A DNA stretch of 64,000 nt from Gammaproteobacteria bacterium (GCA_024641475.1 JAHECZ010000008.1:1-64000), one strand, 5' to 3'. Counted from the stretch's first letter, positions 43,958 through 53,467 are shown. Program-made: numbers and translations. Notes: generated by a model not told the origin, from the sequence alone.

Positions 43958-44923
43958 TTAGGGGATGGGGACGAGTTCGATTAATTTCTGGATGATCGCA
44001 TCGGCGCTGATGTGATTGGCACGAGCGGTGAAACTGACAATGATGCGATGTCGCAACACATCGGCAGCAATGGCAATCACATCTTCAGGAATCACAAAAT
44101 CACGACCGAGTAAATAGGCATGCGCACTGGCGGCGCGCACCATCGCCAGTGAGGCGCGCGGTGATGCGCCGTATTCAACATAACCCTGCCAATCGCTGTG
44201 CCAGTCCTGCAACTGGCGGGTGGCATGCACCAGTGTCACGATGTATTTTTCCAATACCGGTTCGATGTGCATCTCGGCAACCTGACGACGGGCTGTCAGG
44301 ATTGAAGCTGGATTTAAGCGTGTCTCCAACGGCGGGTGGTCCACACCAAAATGCGAGCGCCGATCGCGTTGTACGATCTCCAGTTCTTCGGTCGCATTGG
44401 GATAGTCCAGACACACGTGCAACAAGAATCGATCCAGTTGTGCTTCAGGCAACGGATATGTACCGGCCTGTTCCAATGGGTTCTGTGTTGCCATCACTAA
44501 AAAAACATCCGGCAGCATATGTGTTTTACCACCGACGGTGATCTGATGTTCTTCCATGGCTTCTAATAATGCGGATTGGACTTTGGGTGGGGCGCGATTG
44601 ATCTCATCGGCCAGAATAATTTCATGGAACAACGGCCCCGCCACAAACCGGAAGTTACCGGTGGGCGGATCAAATACATCGCTACCAGTCAAATCCGCCG
44701 GCATCAAATCCGGCGTGAATTGAATACGTTGAAATTGTGCGTGCACGGCATTCGCCAGGGTTTTTACGGCGGTGGTCTTGGCCAGACCAGGTGGACCTTC
44801 TAGCAAGATATGTCCGCCAGTGAGCAAGCCGATCATCAGCCGATCCAGCATGGCCTCCTGACCGACGATAACGCTTTTTAAATGATTCCGGACATTGCTG
44901 AGTTGCTGTTGGATCTCATCCAT
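43958..44923 (-). CDS. MoxR family AAA+ ATPase
   Basis: GGHILLEGPPGLAKTTAVKTLA, EIILADEINRAPPKVQSALLEAMEE, VMATQNPLEQAGTYPLPEAQLDRFL; start MDEIQQQL at 44923 (alternative 44959). Confidence 0.92.
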   Translation of the reverse strand: MDEIQQQLSNVRNHLKSVIVGQEAMLDRLMIGLLTGGHILLEGPPGLAKTTAVKTLANAVHAQFQRIQFTPDLMPADLTGSDVFDPPTGNFRFVAGPLFHEIILADEINRAPPKVQSALLEAMEEHQITVGGKTHMLPDVFLVMATQNPLEQAGTYPLPEAQLDRFLLHVCLDYPNATEELEIVQRDRRSHFGVDHPPLETRLNPASILTARRQVAEMHIEPVLEKYIVTLVHATRQLQDWHSDWQGYVEYGASPRASLAMVRAASAHAYLLGRDFVIPEDVIAIAADVLRHRIIVSFTARANHISADAIIQKLIELVPIP

Positions 44924-45263
44924 GAAGGATTTTTCCTGCGGGAGTGGTATTGGTTGCATTGTGCGTCTGCCAATCGGCAAGCTTCGCCAGTATGTCCAGA
45001 ATCTGGGTATCGTACAGACAGTAATAAATAAACGCACCGCGTTTTTCGCCTTTGACCAATCCTGCCTCGCGCAGGCTGCGCAGGTGGAAGGAAACATTGG
45101 TTTGCGACAAGCCGGTCTTGGCAATGATGGCGGAGACCGGCACACATTCCAGCCCCATGCTGCAGAGGATGCGCAATCGATTGGGCTCACTCAAAATTTT
45201 CATGATGCCGGCCAGATCGTTGACGGGGAGCTTGGATCTTGTGGTATTATTCATATGCGTCAT
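44916..45263 (-). CDS. ArsR/SmtB family transcriptional regulator
   Basis: SEPNRLRILCSMGLECVPVSAIIAKTGLSQTNVSFHLRSLREAGLVKGEKRGAFIYYCL; alternative start 45254. Confidence 0.9.
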   Translation of the reverse strand: MTHMNNTTRSKLPVNDLAGIMKILSEPNRLRILCSMGLECVPVSAIIAKTGLSQTNVSFHLRSLREAGLVKGEKRGAFIYYCLYDTQILDILAKLADWQTHNATNTTPAGKILHG

Positions 45264-45290
45264 TGCTCATATGCGAATTCACTCATATTA
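45251..45290. promoter_or_regulatory. Three TCATAT direct repeats at 16-bp spacing in the ArsR/MBL divergent promoter
   Basis: TCATATGCG at 45251, TCATATGCG at 45267, TCATATTAA at 45283. Confidence 0.6.
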
Positions 45291-45335
45291 AGCGGTAACC
45301 CTGCGGGCTTGTCAAGCTGTAAGTGGAGATTAAGC

Positions 45336-46070
45336 ATGTTTTTCAAACAGTTAGCAACCAAAGAAGCGACCTTGTCGTATTTATTCGGCTGTGGCGGTAA
45401 AGGCAAGGCCGTGGCAGTGGATGTGGTAGCCGGGGATGAAGCCTGGTTTGTCGAGCAAGCCAAGGCACAGAGCGTGGCTATCACTCACGTCATCGATACC
45501 CATGTGCATGCCGATCACTATTCCGGTGGCCGCAAATTGGCGGAGATGGTCGGTGCGCCCTATTGTTTGCATGAAAGCGACCGCCAGTTCGTCAAATTTA
45601 CTTTTCAGCCGTTGCACGATAACGAGGTAATCGAAGTCGGTAATGTGTTGGTCAAAGTGCTGCACACCCCCGGGCATACACCCGACAGCATTTGTTTGTT
45701 GGTCACCGACAAGCGCCGTGCCGAAGAACCCTGGTTTGTGTTGACTGGCGATACATTGTTTGTCGGCAGTATCGGCCGCCCCGATCTGGCGGGTCGCGAA
45801 AAGGAAATGGCCGGGCAATTATTCGAGAGTTTGCAGCAGCGCTTGCTGACCTTGCCTAACGATGTTGAAATATTCCCCGGTCACCAGGCCGGTAGCGTCT
45901 GCGGTGCGGGCTTGTCAGGTAAACCGTCATCGACAATTGGATTTGAAAAACGCTTTAGCGCCGGACTACGGATTACCGATAAACAGGAATTTGTGCGGCA
46001 TCTCACCAGCGAAATTCCGCCCCGCCCCGCTGAGATGGATCGTATTGTTGCCGCGAATATCTCTGTCTGA
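45336..46070 (+). CDS. MBL-fold hydrolase, persulfide dioxygenase/ETHE1-like
   Basis: HVHADHYSGG, LHTPGHTPDSI, LTGDTLFVGSIGRPDL, SVCGAGLSGKPSSTIGFEKRF; ATG at 45336. Confidence 0.85.
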   Translation: MFFKQLATKEATLSYLFGCGGKGKAVAVDVVAGDEAWFVEQAKAQSVAITHVIDTHVHADHYSGGRKLAEMVGAPYCLHESDRQFVKFTFQPLHDNEVIEVGNVLVKVLHTPGHTPDSICLLVTDKRRAEEPWFVLTGDTLFVGSIGRPDLAGREKEMAGQLFESLQQRLLTLPNDVEIFPGHQAGSVCGAGLSGKPSSTIGFEKRFSAGLRITDKQEFVRHLTSEIPPRPAEMDRIVAANISV

Positions 46071-46079
46071 CTACGTTGT

Positions 46080-47387
46080 ATGGACACCCAAGCCTACCAA
46101 TTCGGCATTCGCAATAACCTCGAACAGTTTCTGCATCAATTGTTGCAGGTGCTGTTGGTCGGTATGACGCTGGGGATGATGCGCACCGTGATCCCGGCGT
46201 TAGCGGAACGGGAGTTTGGTGTCCCGAAAGGCTCATTCCTGATGTTAATGGCCTTTGTGGTGGCGTTTGGATTTGTCAAAGGCACGCTCAACTTTGTTGC
46301 CGGACGTTTATCTGAACGCATTGGCCGCAAACAGGTGTTACTGTTTGGCTGGCTGATTGCGTTACCGATCCCGCCAATGATCATGTATGCGACAAGCTGG
46401 AACTGGATCGTCGCGGCAACAATATTATTGGGCATCAACCAGGGGCTAACCTGGTCGATGACACAAACTGCCAAACTCGATATCACCCATCCACAACAAC
46501 GTGGCCTGACGATCGGACTGAATGAATTCTCCGGTTACTTCGGTGTAGCGCTGGCTGGCATTATCACTGCGTATTTATCCCAATGGCTGGGTGCACGCAT
46601 CGGCTTGATGTGGTTTGGCATGAGCACGGTGGTTATTGCGATCATCACCACGCAGCTATGGGTACGCGATACCTTGCCGTGGGCACACTCCGAGGCACGG
46701 GCACATGCAGCAGGTCGTGCAGTTGGCCCCGTGCCGCGTTACCCGAAAAATATTTCTGAGTATCCCGGTACCTGGGAAGTATTCAGTTTAATGAGTTGGC
46801 GTGACAAACGCATGTTGGCTTTGAGTCAGGCCGGACTGGTGGAAAAATTTGTCGATGCCTTGATTTGGGTGTTTTATCCGGTGTATTTATATCAACAGGG
46901 TTTGAGTCTGGCGAATATCGGCTGGGTAGTCGGAATGTACGGATTCGTTTGGGGTGGCTCGCAGTTTGTCACCGGTAAATTATCCGATCATATCGGACGA
47001 CGCTGGCCGATCATCAGCGGCATGTGGCTATGTGGTATCGGAGTGGGACTAACCTTGATGGCTGAGGGTTTGTATTGGTGGTCATTCAGTGCTGCGCTAA
47101 CAGGTCTTGGTATGGCACTGTTATATCCCAATTTAAGTGCCGCTGTCGGCGATATCGCGCATCCAAACTGGCGTGGCTCGGCGATCGGTATTTACCGTTT
47201 CTGGCGCGATCTCGGTTATGGTATCGGTGCATTGTTATTGGGCGTTGCGTCAAATGCCAGCGGCGTGTTGAGCACCGGCTTCTGGCTGGTGAGTTGCGCG
47301 ATGCTGCTATCCGGATTATGGGTCTGGATCGCCTGTGAGGAAACTCATCCACGTTTAAATCCGGCAGATACCATGCTGTCTAAATAA
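46080..47387 (+). CDS. MFS transporter
   Basis: 12-TM pattern, FVAGRLSERIGRKQVLLFG, GKLSDHIGRRWPI. Confidence 0.9.
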   Translation: MDTQAYQFGIRNNLEQFLHQLLQVLLVGMTLGMMRTVIPALAEREFGVPKGSFLMLMAFVVAFGFVKGTLNFVAGRLSERIGRKQVLLFGWLIALPIPPMIMYATSWNWIVAATILLGINQGLTWSMTQTAKLDITHPQQRGLTIGLNEFSGYFGVALAGIITAYLSQWLGARIGLMWFGMSTVVIAIITTQLWVRDTLPWAHSEARAHAAGRAVGPVPRYPKNISEYPGTWEVFSLMSWRDKRMLALSQAGLVEKFVDALIWVFYPVYLYQQGLSLANIGWVVGMYGFVWGGSQFVTGKLSDHIGRRWPIISGMWLCGIGVGLTLMAEGLYWWSFSAALTGLGMALLYPNLSAAVGDIAHPNWRGSAIGIYRFWRDLGYGIGALLLGVASNASGVLSTGFWLVSCAMLLSGLWVWIACEETHPRLNPADTMLSK

Positions 47388-47444
47388 TGAATGTTAATGC
47401 ACTATGGTTTGTAGTATTGGCAGTTTGCAAACAGGAATAAAAAT

Positions 47445-47768
47445 ATGACAATTCGTATTCGTGTAATTTCACATGTCCCCCCTTGCAAGCGCTGTTCTTT
47501 ATATATGGGCTATGCGCAAGTCATGGAACGGTACCTAAAGGCGCGGGTAACGACGGAAAACAGTGAGCAACTGGATGAGCACGGTTTTGGTTTCCCTTCG
47601 TTGTTGATCAACGATATCCCGGTGTTACCCGCAGACAAGCAAATGCTGATGCCGATGGATGTGATCAATGAGCTGCAAGTGTGGGGAAAAACCGCGTGGG
47701 AATTAACCGAGTTAGCCGAAGCACTGGAGACACCACTTAATCGTATGTTGGACAGTGCAGCCCGCTGA
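47445..47768 (+). CDS. Glutaredoxin/thioredoxin-like small protein with a CxxC motif
   Basis: MTIRIRVISHVPPCKRCSLYMGYAQVMERYL; family assignment tentative. Confidence 0.5.
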   Translation: MTIRIRVISHVPPCKRCSLYMGYAQVMERYLKARVTTENSEQLDEHGFGFPSLLINDIPVLPADKQMLMPMDVINELQVWGKTAWELTELAEALETPLNRMLDSAAR

Positions 47769-48396
47769 TTACGAAGCGTGGTATCACACTCCGCGCGGTG
47801 AGTGGATCGGTACCACAGAATTTTCCCTGTTGTGTAATTTGTTGCAAGCCAACACCGCCGATTCTTTGCTTGATGTCGGTTGCGGCACCGGCTATTTCAC
47901 GCGACACTTTGCGCAGCAGGGTCTGCACGTCAGCGCTATCGATCCGGATACTGCGATGCTGGCCTATGCCAAAACACTAAGCGCTGACATTGCTTATCTA
48001 CAAGGCTCTGCGTTATCCCTGCCTTTTGCGGATCAACAGTTCGATCATGTCAGCGCGATTACCAGTTTATGTTTTATTGCTGATCCGCAGCAAGCTCTGC
48101 ACGAGATGTGGCGTGTGTGTCGCAAGACGGTTGTGCTTGGTTTATTAAACCGTCACAGCTTGTTGTTCCTGCAAAAAAACAATCGCGGTGCATATCGCGG
48201 TGCGCGCTGGGATGCGGCAGCTGATGCACAGAACTGGACGAAACAATTAGTTCCACCAGTGGCAAGTGTAGCGATACGCAGCGCCATCGTCATGCCAGGC
48301 GGAAATGCGATCGCCCGCGGAATCGAATCGCTCTGGCCGAGCTGGCTACCCTTGGGTGGATTTCTGGCGGTGATGATGCGTAAATCAGCCGAATAA
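47755..48396 (+). CDS. class I SAM-dependent methyltransferase
   Basis: SLLDVGCGTGYFTRHFAQQGLHVSAIDPDTAML; GTG start overlapping the previous gene. Confidence 0.88.
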   Translation: MQPADYEAWYHTPRGEWIGTTEFSLLCNLLQANTADSLLDVGCGTGYFTRHFAQQGLHVSAIDPDTAMLAYAKTLSADIAYLQGSALSLPFADQQFDHVSAITSLCFIADPQQALHEMWRVCRKTVVLGLLNRHSLLFLQKNNRGAYRGARWDAAADAQNWTKQLVPPVASVAIRSAIVMPGGNAIARGIESLWPSWLPLGGFLAVMMRKSAE

Positions 48397-48398
48397 AT

Positions 48399-48857
48399 TC
48401 AGCTGGTTATTTTAGGTGGCCAGTTATGCGTTTCGGTCTGGCAACTCTGACACCACGCATACAGTGCATCATAGAGCAGCATGCCATGGCGTAACATTTC
48501 GTGATCGTCAGTAAAATTATGAGATAGTCCCAGTGAGATGGCATATAAACCTGCCGACTGCGGCGAGAGATCCAATCGCGAGGTATCCGCACCACGTACA
48601 ATCGTCGCCAGTTGTTGCAAGGCGGGATCGGTTAACTTGTACTTTTTCAAAAATGCATCGAAGCTGCACAGCTCACCAACATGGCTCATTTCCACACCGG
48701 GAATATCGTAGGGTACCGCGCCGGTATCCTTGGCAATCTGAAGCACTTGTTCCGCTGGTACATAGAGAAATTCCGCTGCGCTATCGATAAACCGTGCGAT
48801 CAACCACGGGCAAGCGATGCGATCGATCTTGGGACGTGCACGAGTGATCCATTTCAT
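48399..48857 (-). CDS. ChrB C-terminal domain (chromate resistance) protein
   Basis: WITRARPKIDRIACPWLIARFIDSAAEFLYVPAEQV, GVEMSHVGELCSFDAFL. Confidence 0.85.
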   Translation of the reverse strand: MKWITRARPKIDRIACPWLIARFIDSAAEFLYVPAEQVLQIAKDTGAVPYDIPGVEMSHVGELCSFDAFLKKYKLTDPALQQLATIVRGADTSRLDLSPQSAGLYAISLGLSHNFTDDHEMLRHGMLLYDALYAWCQSCQTETHNWPPKITS

Positions 48858-48872
48858 CGGCGTAAACTCCGT

Positions 48873-49817
48873 TTAGAATCCGTCTTCCTGACTTTGCAAA
48901 TAGGCGTTATAGGCATTGCGGTGTGACAACTCTTTGTAATTGGCGAGGGACTGCCAGGCGGTATCATCGAAGCTATCGATAGCGCGATTGATCTCAACAC
49001 CATCGTGCACCGCCTTGTCCATGTGCGTCTTGAGCGCAGTCAAGTAAGCCTGCGTGGCGTGATCAAAGTTGGCCAGCGGACCAGCCTGGCCGTGGCCTGG
49101 AATCAACAGCGCCGCGTTGAGCTGGCGTAAGCGTTGATAGGCGGCTAACCAGCTTTTAACATGGCTATCTGGCAATACTGCCAATAGGCGGCCGCCATAC
49201 AGGACATCTCCGGCAAATACGGTACTATCAGGTTGCACGTCAACAACGAGACTGCCACGTGTGTGCGTGTGACCCATATCATGAATCATCAGTTGGACTT
49301 CACCCAAATCCAATGCCAGCGATTTTCCAGCGTCGATGAGTTGTGTCGGTGGCGCCGGAACTGGGATAGAATTTTTAGCGCTATGCAGTGTGGTGGCAAT
49401 GGACGCCGCGAATTGCGCGCCATTTTCCTGCATGCGCACGGCGGACGCTTGTGCGGTGATGATGATCGCACCGGCCTGGCGGAACACATCGTTACCGAAG
49501 TAGCGATCCGGTTGTGAGTTGGTATTAATCACATACTTGATGGGTTTAGGTGTGAAATCCTTGATCTGTTGCAGCATTTCTTTGGCCATCGCCGGTGTAT
49601 AGCCACTGTCGATAATGGCAATGGCATTTTTGCCGACGACAAACCCCATGTTCATCCGGAAACCCTGATTGGTTTTGCTGGGTGGGCCGTAAGGGCCGAT
49701 CCACGCCCAGGTGTGTGAGGAGATTTGTTGTGGTTCAGGCAGGATGCGCGCCTGTGCAGAATTCGTCAGCAGGAGTAACCCGTAGCTAATGATGACGACC
49801 AAGAGTTTTGTCTGCAT
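48873..49817 (-). CDS. MBL-fold metallo-hydrolase, exported
   Basis: Signal peptide; NMGFVVGKNAIAIIDSGYTPAMAKEML, HDMGHTHTRGSLVV, FAGDVLYGGR, IPGHG. Confidence 0.85.
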   Translation of the reverse strand: MQTKLLVVIISYGLLLLTNSAQARILPEPQQISSHTWAWIGPYGPPSKTNQGFRMNMGFVVGKNAIAIIDSGYTPAMAKEMLQQIKDFTPKPIKYVINTNSQPDRYFGNDVFRQAGAIIITAQASAVRMQENGAQFAASIATTLHSAKNSIPVPAPPTQLIDAGKSLALDLGEVQLMIHDMGHTHTRGSLVVDVQPDSTVFAGDVLYGGRLLAVLPDSHVKSWLAAYQRLRQLNAALLIPGHGQAGPLANFDHATQAYLTALKTHMDKAVHDGVEINRAIDSFDDTAWQSLANYKELSHRNAYNAYLQSQEDGF

Positions 49818-49845
49818 AATTTATTCCTCCAGCGGTGTCGATGAA

Positions 49846-51186
49846 TTAGATCAATAATGTTCGCAGCAATCCCAGTAACGCACACACACCAATGACTTTC
49901 ATGATGTCGATTTTGTATTTCCACAATGCAACAAATGCCGCGATTGCGATCACCAGCGGATACCAATCAAAACTGCCAAAAAATGGGGCGTCGGCTGTGC
50001 CATGTGGCCAGAAGGTATGCCATGCAAAAAAGACCGCGAGGTTCAATACCACGCCGACTACCGCTGCGGTGATGCCGGTCAGGGGTGCAGTAAATTTCAA
50101 TTCATTGCGTGTGGCTTCCACCAACGGGCCACCGGCGATGATAAACAGGAATGATGGTAAAAATGTAAAGAAGGTCGCAATTGCCGCACCGGTGACACCG
50201 GCGAGGATCGCATTACTCACCATGCCTTTACTGACACCGCCTAGATAACCTACCCAGGTGACGATCATGATCAGCGGTCCGGGGGTGGTTTCACCCAAAG
50301 CCAAACCATCCATCATCTGTGGGCCGGTTAGCCAGTTAAAATGTTCAACGCCGCCTTGGTACACATACGGTAGTACCGCATAGGCGCCACCAATTGTCAG
50401 GAATGCGGCTTTGGTAAAGAACACCCCCATGTGTAACATCGCCGGATAGGCACTCAGTAACAGTAAGCCAGCTGCGCCGACAAACACAAAACTCCCGACG
50501 GTGATAAGAGTTTTGTCCAGCGAGAATTTCGCATGCTCGGGCGTGGGTGTGTCATCATCGATGATCGCCGGACCATATTGCTTGTTGCTTGCGCCGTGAC
50601 CACCACCGCTTTTGAATTTGGCCGGTAACAGCTTGCCACCAAGCGCACCGATGATCGCCGCGGCTAACACCACCCACGGAAAACCAATCTTAAAAAAGAA
50701 AATCGCGACAAACGCCAGCGCCGCCATGCCCCACAGGATTTCATTTTTCAGTGCGCGTGAACCAATACGCCACGCGGCAAATAACACCACCGCGACCACC
50801 GCCGGCTTGATGCCGTAAAAAATGCCCTGCACTAATGGTACATTGCCCCAGGCCAGATAAATCGCGGCGATCACGGACAACAATACAAACGCCGGTAAAA
50901 AGAACAATACGCCCGCAACAATCGCACCGCGCACGCCGTGCATCAGCCAGCTTATATATATCGCTAATTGAATCGCCTCCGGTCCTGGTAACAGCATGCA
51001 GTAATTCAGCGCGTGTAAATAGCGATGTTCGGAAATCCAGCGGCGCTTCTCCACCAGTTCCTGATGCATCATGGCTATCTGCCCGGCGGGTCCACCAAAA
51101 CTGATGAAACCCAGCTTCAACCAATATTTGAATGCTTCTGCCAGTGTTACTGGTGCGGGAGGGGTAGCAGGGATAGCAATGGTCAT
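49846..51186 (-). CDS. chrA: Chromate efflux transporter ChrA
   Basis: FGGPAGQIAMMHQELVEKRRWISEHRYLHALNYCMLLPGPEAIQLAIYI and second-half GGAYAVLPYVYQGGVEHFNWLTGPQMMDGLALGETTPGPLIMI. Confidence 0.95.
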   Translation of the reverse strand: MTIAIPATPPAPVTLAEAFKYWLKLGFISFGGPAGQIAMMHQELVEKRRWISEHRYLHALNYCMLLPGPEAIQLAIYISWLMHGVRGAIVAGVLFFLPAFVLLSVIAAIYLAWGNVPLVQGIFYGIKPAVVAVVLFAAWRIGSRALKNEILWGMAALAFVAIFFFKIGFPWVVLAAAIIGALGGKLLPAKFKSGGGHGASNKQYGPAIIDDDTPTPEHAKFSLDKTLITVGSFVFVGAAGLLLLSAYPAMLHMGVFFTKAAFLTIGGAYAVLPYVYQGGVEHFNWLTGPQMMDGLALGETTPGPLIMIVTWVGYLGGVSKGMVSNAILAGVTGAAIATFFTFLPSFLFIIAGGPLVEATRNELKFTAPLTGITAAVVGVVLNLAVFFAWHTFWPHGTADAPFFGSFDWYPLVIAIAAFVALWKYKIDIMKVIGVCALLGLLRTLLI

Positions 51187-51345
51187 CGTACTGTCTTATC
51201 CAGGTTGAAGTTGTTATTAGGGCCGTCGGGGCGTGTGCGGCTGACTATATATTAAGTGTAATAGAGAAGTCATGGGGGGTGATGGGATAGAAAGTGGTAC
51301 ACTGGCGTTCCTTCCCACCGTTCTACCCACCTAAAGGATTCCCCC

Positions 51346-51498
51346 ATGGTCAAGCCAAACTACTCCTTTGCAAAACGCCAACGCGAAATCGCCAAAAAAC
51401 AGAAAAAGGAAACCAAGCGGGCGCAAAAAGTCGAGGCACAGGAACAGACTTCAACCGCTGACGTATCTAACCCACACGTTGAGAAGCCTCAGGAATAA
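51346..51498 (+). CDS. Small basic protein (50 aa), conserved-looking
   Basis: MVKPNYSFAKRQREIAKKQKKETKRAQKVEAQEQTSTADVSNPHVEKPQE; preceded by AAAGGA; below the ORF-track length cut-off. Confidence 0.65.
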   Translation: MVKPNYSFAKRQREIAKKQKKETKRAQKVEAQEQTSTADVSNPHVEKPQE

Positions 51499-51538
51499 CC
51501 GCCAGATGTTCGATACGCGAGTTGGCACGACAGGGCGG

Positions 51539-52411
51539 TTATTTCAGAGTTCCACCATGTTCTTTAATGTGGGCCTTAAGATCAAAACTGATTTTGAGTG
51601 CAAGCAAGACAAGTAATGCCCATACTGGTGACCCCAGTGTCATCGTGATGCCGCCGCCGATAATGATGGTAATGTGCAGCAAGATAATGCGTTTGTATGG
51701 CCGCCCCATCAGTTCACTCAGCGCCGCACGCCGAAACTCGCCGCGAATCAGGTAATTCCATATAAAAGAAAATATATGACTGCCCGCCAGTACCGCAAGT
51801 GGCAGCACTATATCGAAATCATGGATGGCCTGCACCGCGCCTTCGATGGGCCATAGGCCTTTGTCAAGGCGTTGATAGGCTTTACCGCCGAACATTTGGA
51901 TTACGAAACTGCCATGTATTGCGGTAAACATGCCGTAATGGAAACAAAAGAACGGAACCATGAATAACTTGCCGGCCCATAACACGGCATCGGTCACGTC
52001 AGCCATCAGCATGCGTAAAACATTGAGCGCACCGATTACGACATTTTCAAGCCAGAATAGCAGTAGCAGTGGAAACACCGGCCAATCAAGTGCAAATACG
52101 CCATAGAGTGGCAGCAAGTTGGCGGCAATCAGCAGCAGCGACGAGGGGGAAGCCCAGGTAACTATGATGCTGTCATCATTCGGAGCGGAAGAATCGACTT
52201 TGGCAGGTAAACGGAGTGCGACTGCATCGAGCATGCGCTGACCCATCTCATCGGTTGGATTTGCCTTGGCGCGCATCCTGGCAACGATCTCGTCCGCGCC
52301 CAGCCCGGGATTTTCCTTGACCATTTGCCGCGCCACGATGCGGGCAATCATCGGCATCAGCAGGCGTGTTAACCAGAGCGGGGCCTGGATGGTTTTATTG
52401 GTGTCTTGCAT
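51539..52411 (-). CDS. DUF6498-type membrane protein
   Basis: Multi-TM with LLLFWLENVVIGALNVLRML and FFCFHYGMFTAIHGSFV. Confidence 0.75.
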   Translation of the reverse strand: MQDTNKTIQAPLWLTRLLMPMIARIVARQMVKENPGLGADEIVARMRAKANPTDEMGQRMLDAVALRLPAKVDSSAPNDDSIIVTWASPSSLLLIAANLLPLYGVFALDWPVFPLLLLFWLENVVIGALNVLRMLMADVTDAVLWAGKLFMVPFFCFHYGMFTAIHGSFVIQMFGGKAYQRLDKGLWPIEGAVQAIHDFDIVLPLAVLAGSHIFSFIWNYLIRGEFRRAALSELMGRPYKRIILLHITIIIGGGITMTLGSPVWALLVLLALKISFDLKAHIKEHGGTLK

Positions 52412-52631
52412 AGATTACAGGATAGCAGTCAAAGAACTATGGTGCCAAAAAAAGAATTTTTTCTGACAGAATCACTCCAAAGAGATAGTAAATATCATGA
52501 TCTGGTACAGTACGCAAAATGCTTGCCTCCATGAGAGAATATTGATCGGCGCCGTTATATTTCGCGTCGTGAAAAGTTGGGTGAAATTAGCGGGACTGTT
52601 ATAACTATAATACGGTGATGCGGCCAAATAT

Positions 52632-53324
52632 ATGTTGAATCAATTATTGTTAGATAGCATTAAATTCTTCAGGAATAATCTCTTCTTCATTCTGAAGATC
52701 AGTTTGCCCATGTTTATTGTTATCGAGGCATTTGATGTCTGGTATGTGCATAATTATATTCTGGATCAAACAAAGTTAACGTCGAAAATTATCCTGCCTA
52801 TATTGCTGGGTATGATGTTGTATCCAGTCTATACGGCAAGCCTCATTTTTTATATCGATGCCATTATTCATGACAGGCCGATTAATGTTATGGCTTGTTG
52901 GCGTGCTGCACTTGTCCGTTGGGTACCGATGTTTGTTTTGTATGTCATGTACGGGGTGGTGGTGATGCTGGGTGTGCTCGCATTTATTGTTCCGGGTGTT
53001 GTATTTATTGTCCGGTTTGCTTTCGCGGAATTTAATCTGTTGCTGGATCAGCGTGGGCCAATCTCAGCCATGAATGTTAGTCGTGAGCAAACCAAAGACG
53101 TGTTTTGGCTTGTGTTAGGTGGCTTTCTGGTTATCACTGTAGTAATCCACGGGTTCTATTATGGTTTGATACTGTTGTTCCAGGTTGCTAATGTGACTAG
53201 TCAAATTATCGATAGCTTGCTCAATGTACTGCTGGCGGTGTTGTATCTTTTCTATATTGTATTTTCCTACCGGGTTTATCACTATGTGCAAGAAAGTGCT
53301 GGCAAAATTGGTGTGCCAACTTAA
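52632..53324 (+). CDS. Multi-TM membrane protein of unknown function
   Basis: 230 aa, about five hydrophobic segments, own start at 52632. Confidence 0.6.
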   Translation: MLNQLLLDSIKFFRNNLFFILKISLPMFIVIEAFDVWYVHNYILDQTKLTSKIILPILLGMMLYPVYTASLIFYIDAIIHDRPINVMACWRAALVRWVPMFVLYVMYGVVVMLGVLAFIVPGVVFIVRFAFAEFNLLLDQRGPISAMNVSREQTKDVFWLVLGGFLVITVVIHGFYYGLILLFQVANVTSQIIDSLLNVLLAVLYLFYIVFSYRVYHYVQESAGKIGVPT

Positions 53325-53446
53325 CAATAAATTATTCTGGTGCAGAAAATCGCAATTCGACGATTTATATTCATCAAACAATACTTAAAAAGTATGTCAA
53401 AGCGCCGCTAATTACCCCTGATACCGAATAAAAATACAGCGTTATA

Positions 53447-53467
53447 TACCATATATATAATATGGTA
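53447..53467. promoter_or_regulatory. Inverted repeat TACCATAT-ATATA-ATATGGTA upstream of the globin-GGDEF gene
   Basis: Perfect 8-bp arms. Confidence 0.4.

Noticed and set aside
44895-45335. N-terminal extension of the MBL ORF and of the MoxR ORF (to 45190)
   Set aside because: Both extensions run through the ArsR gene in other frames; starts reset to 45336 and 44923.
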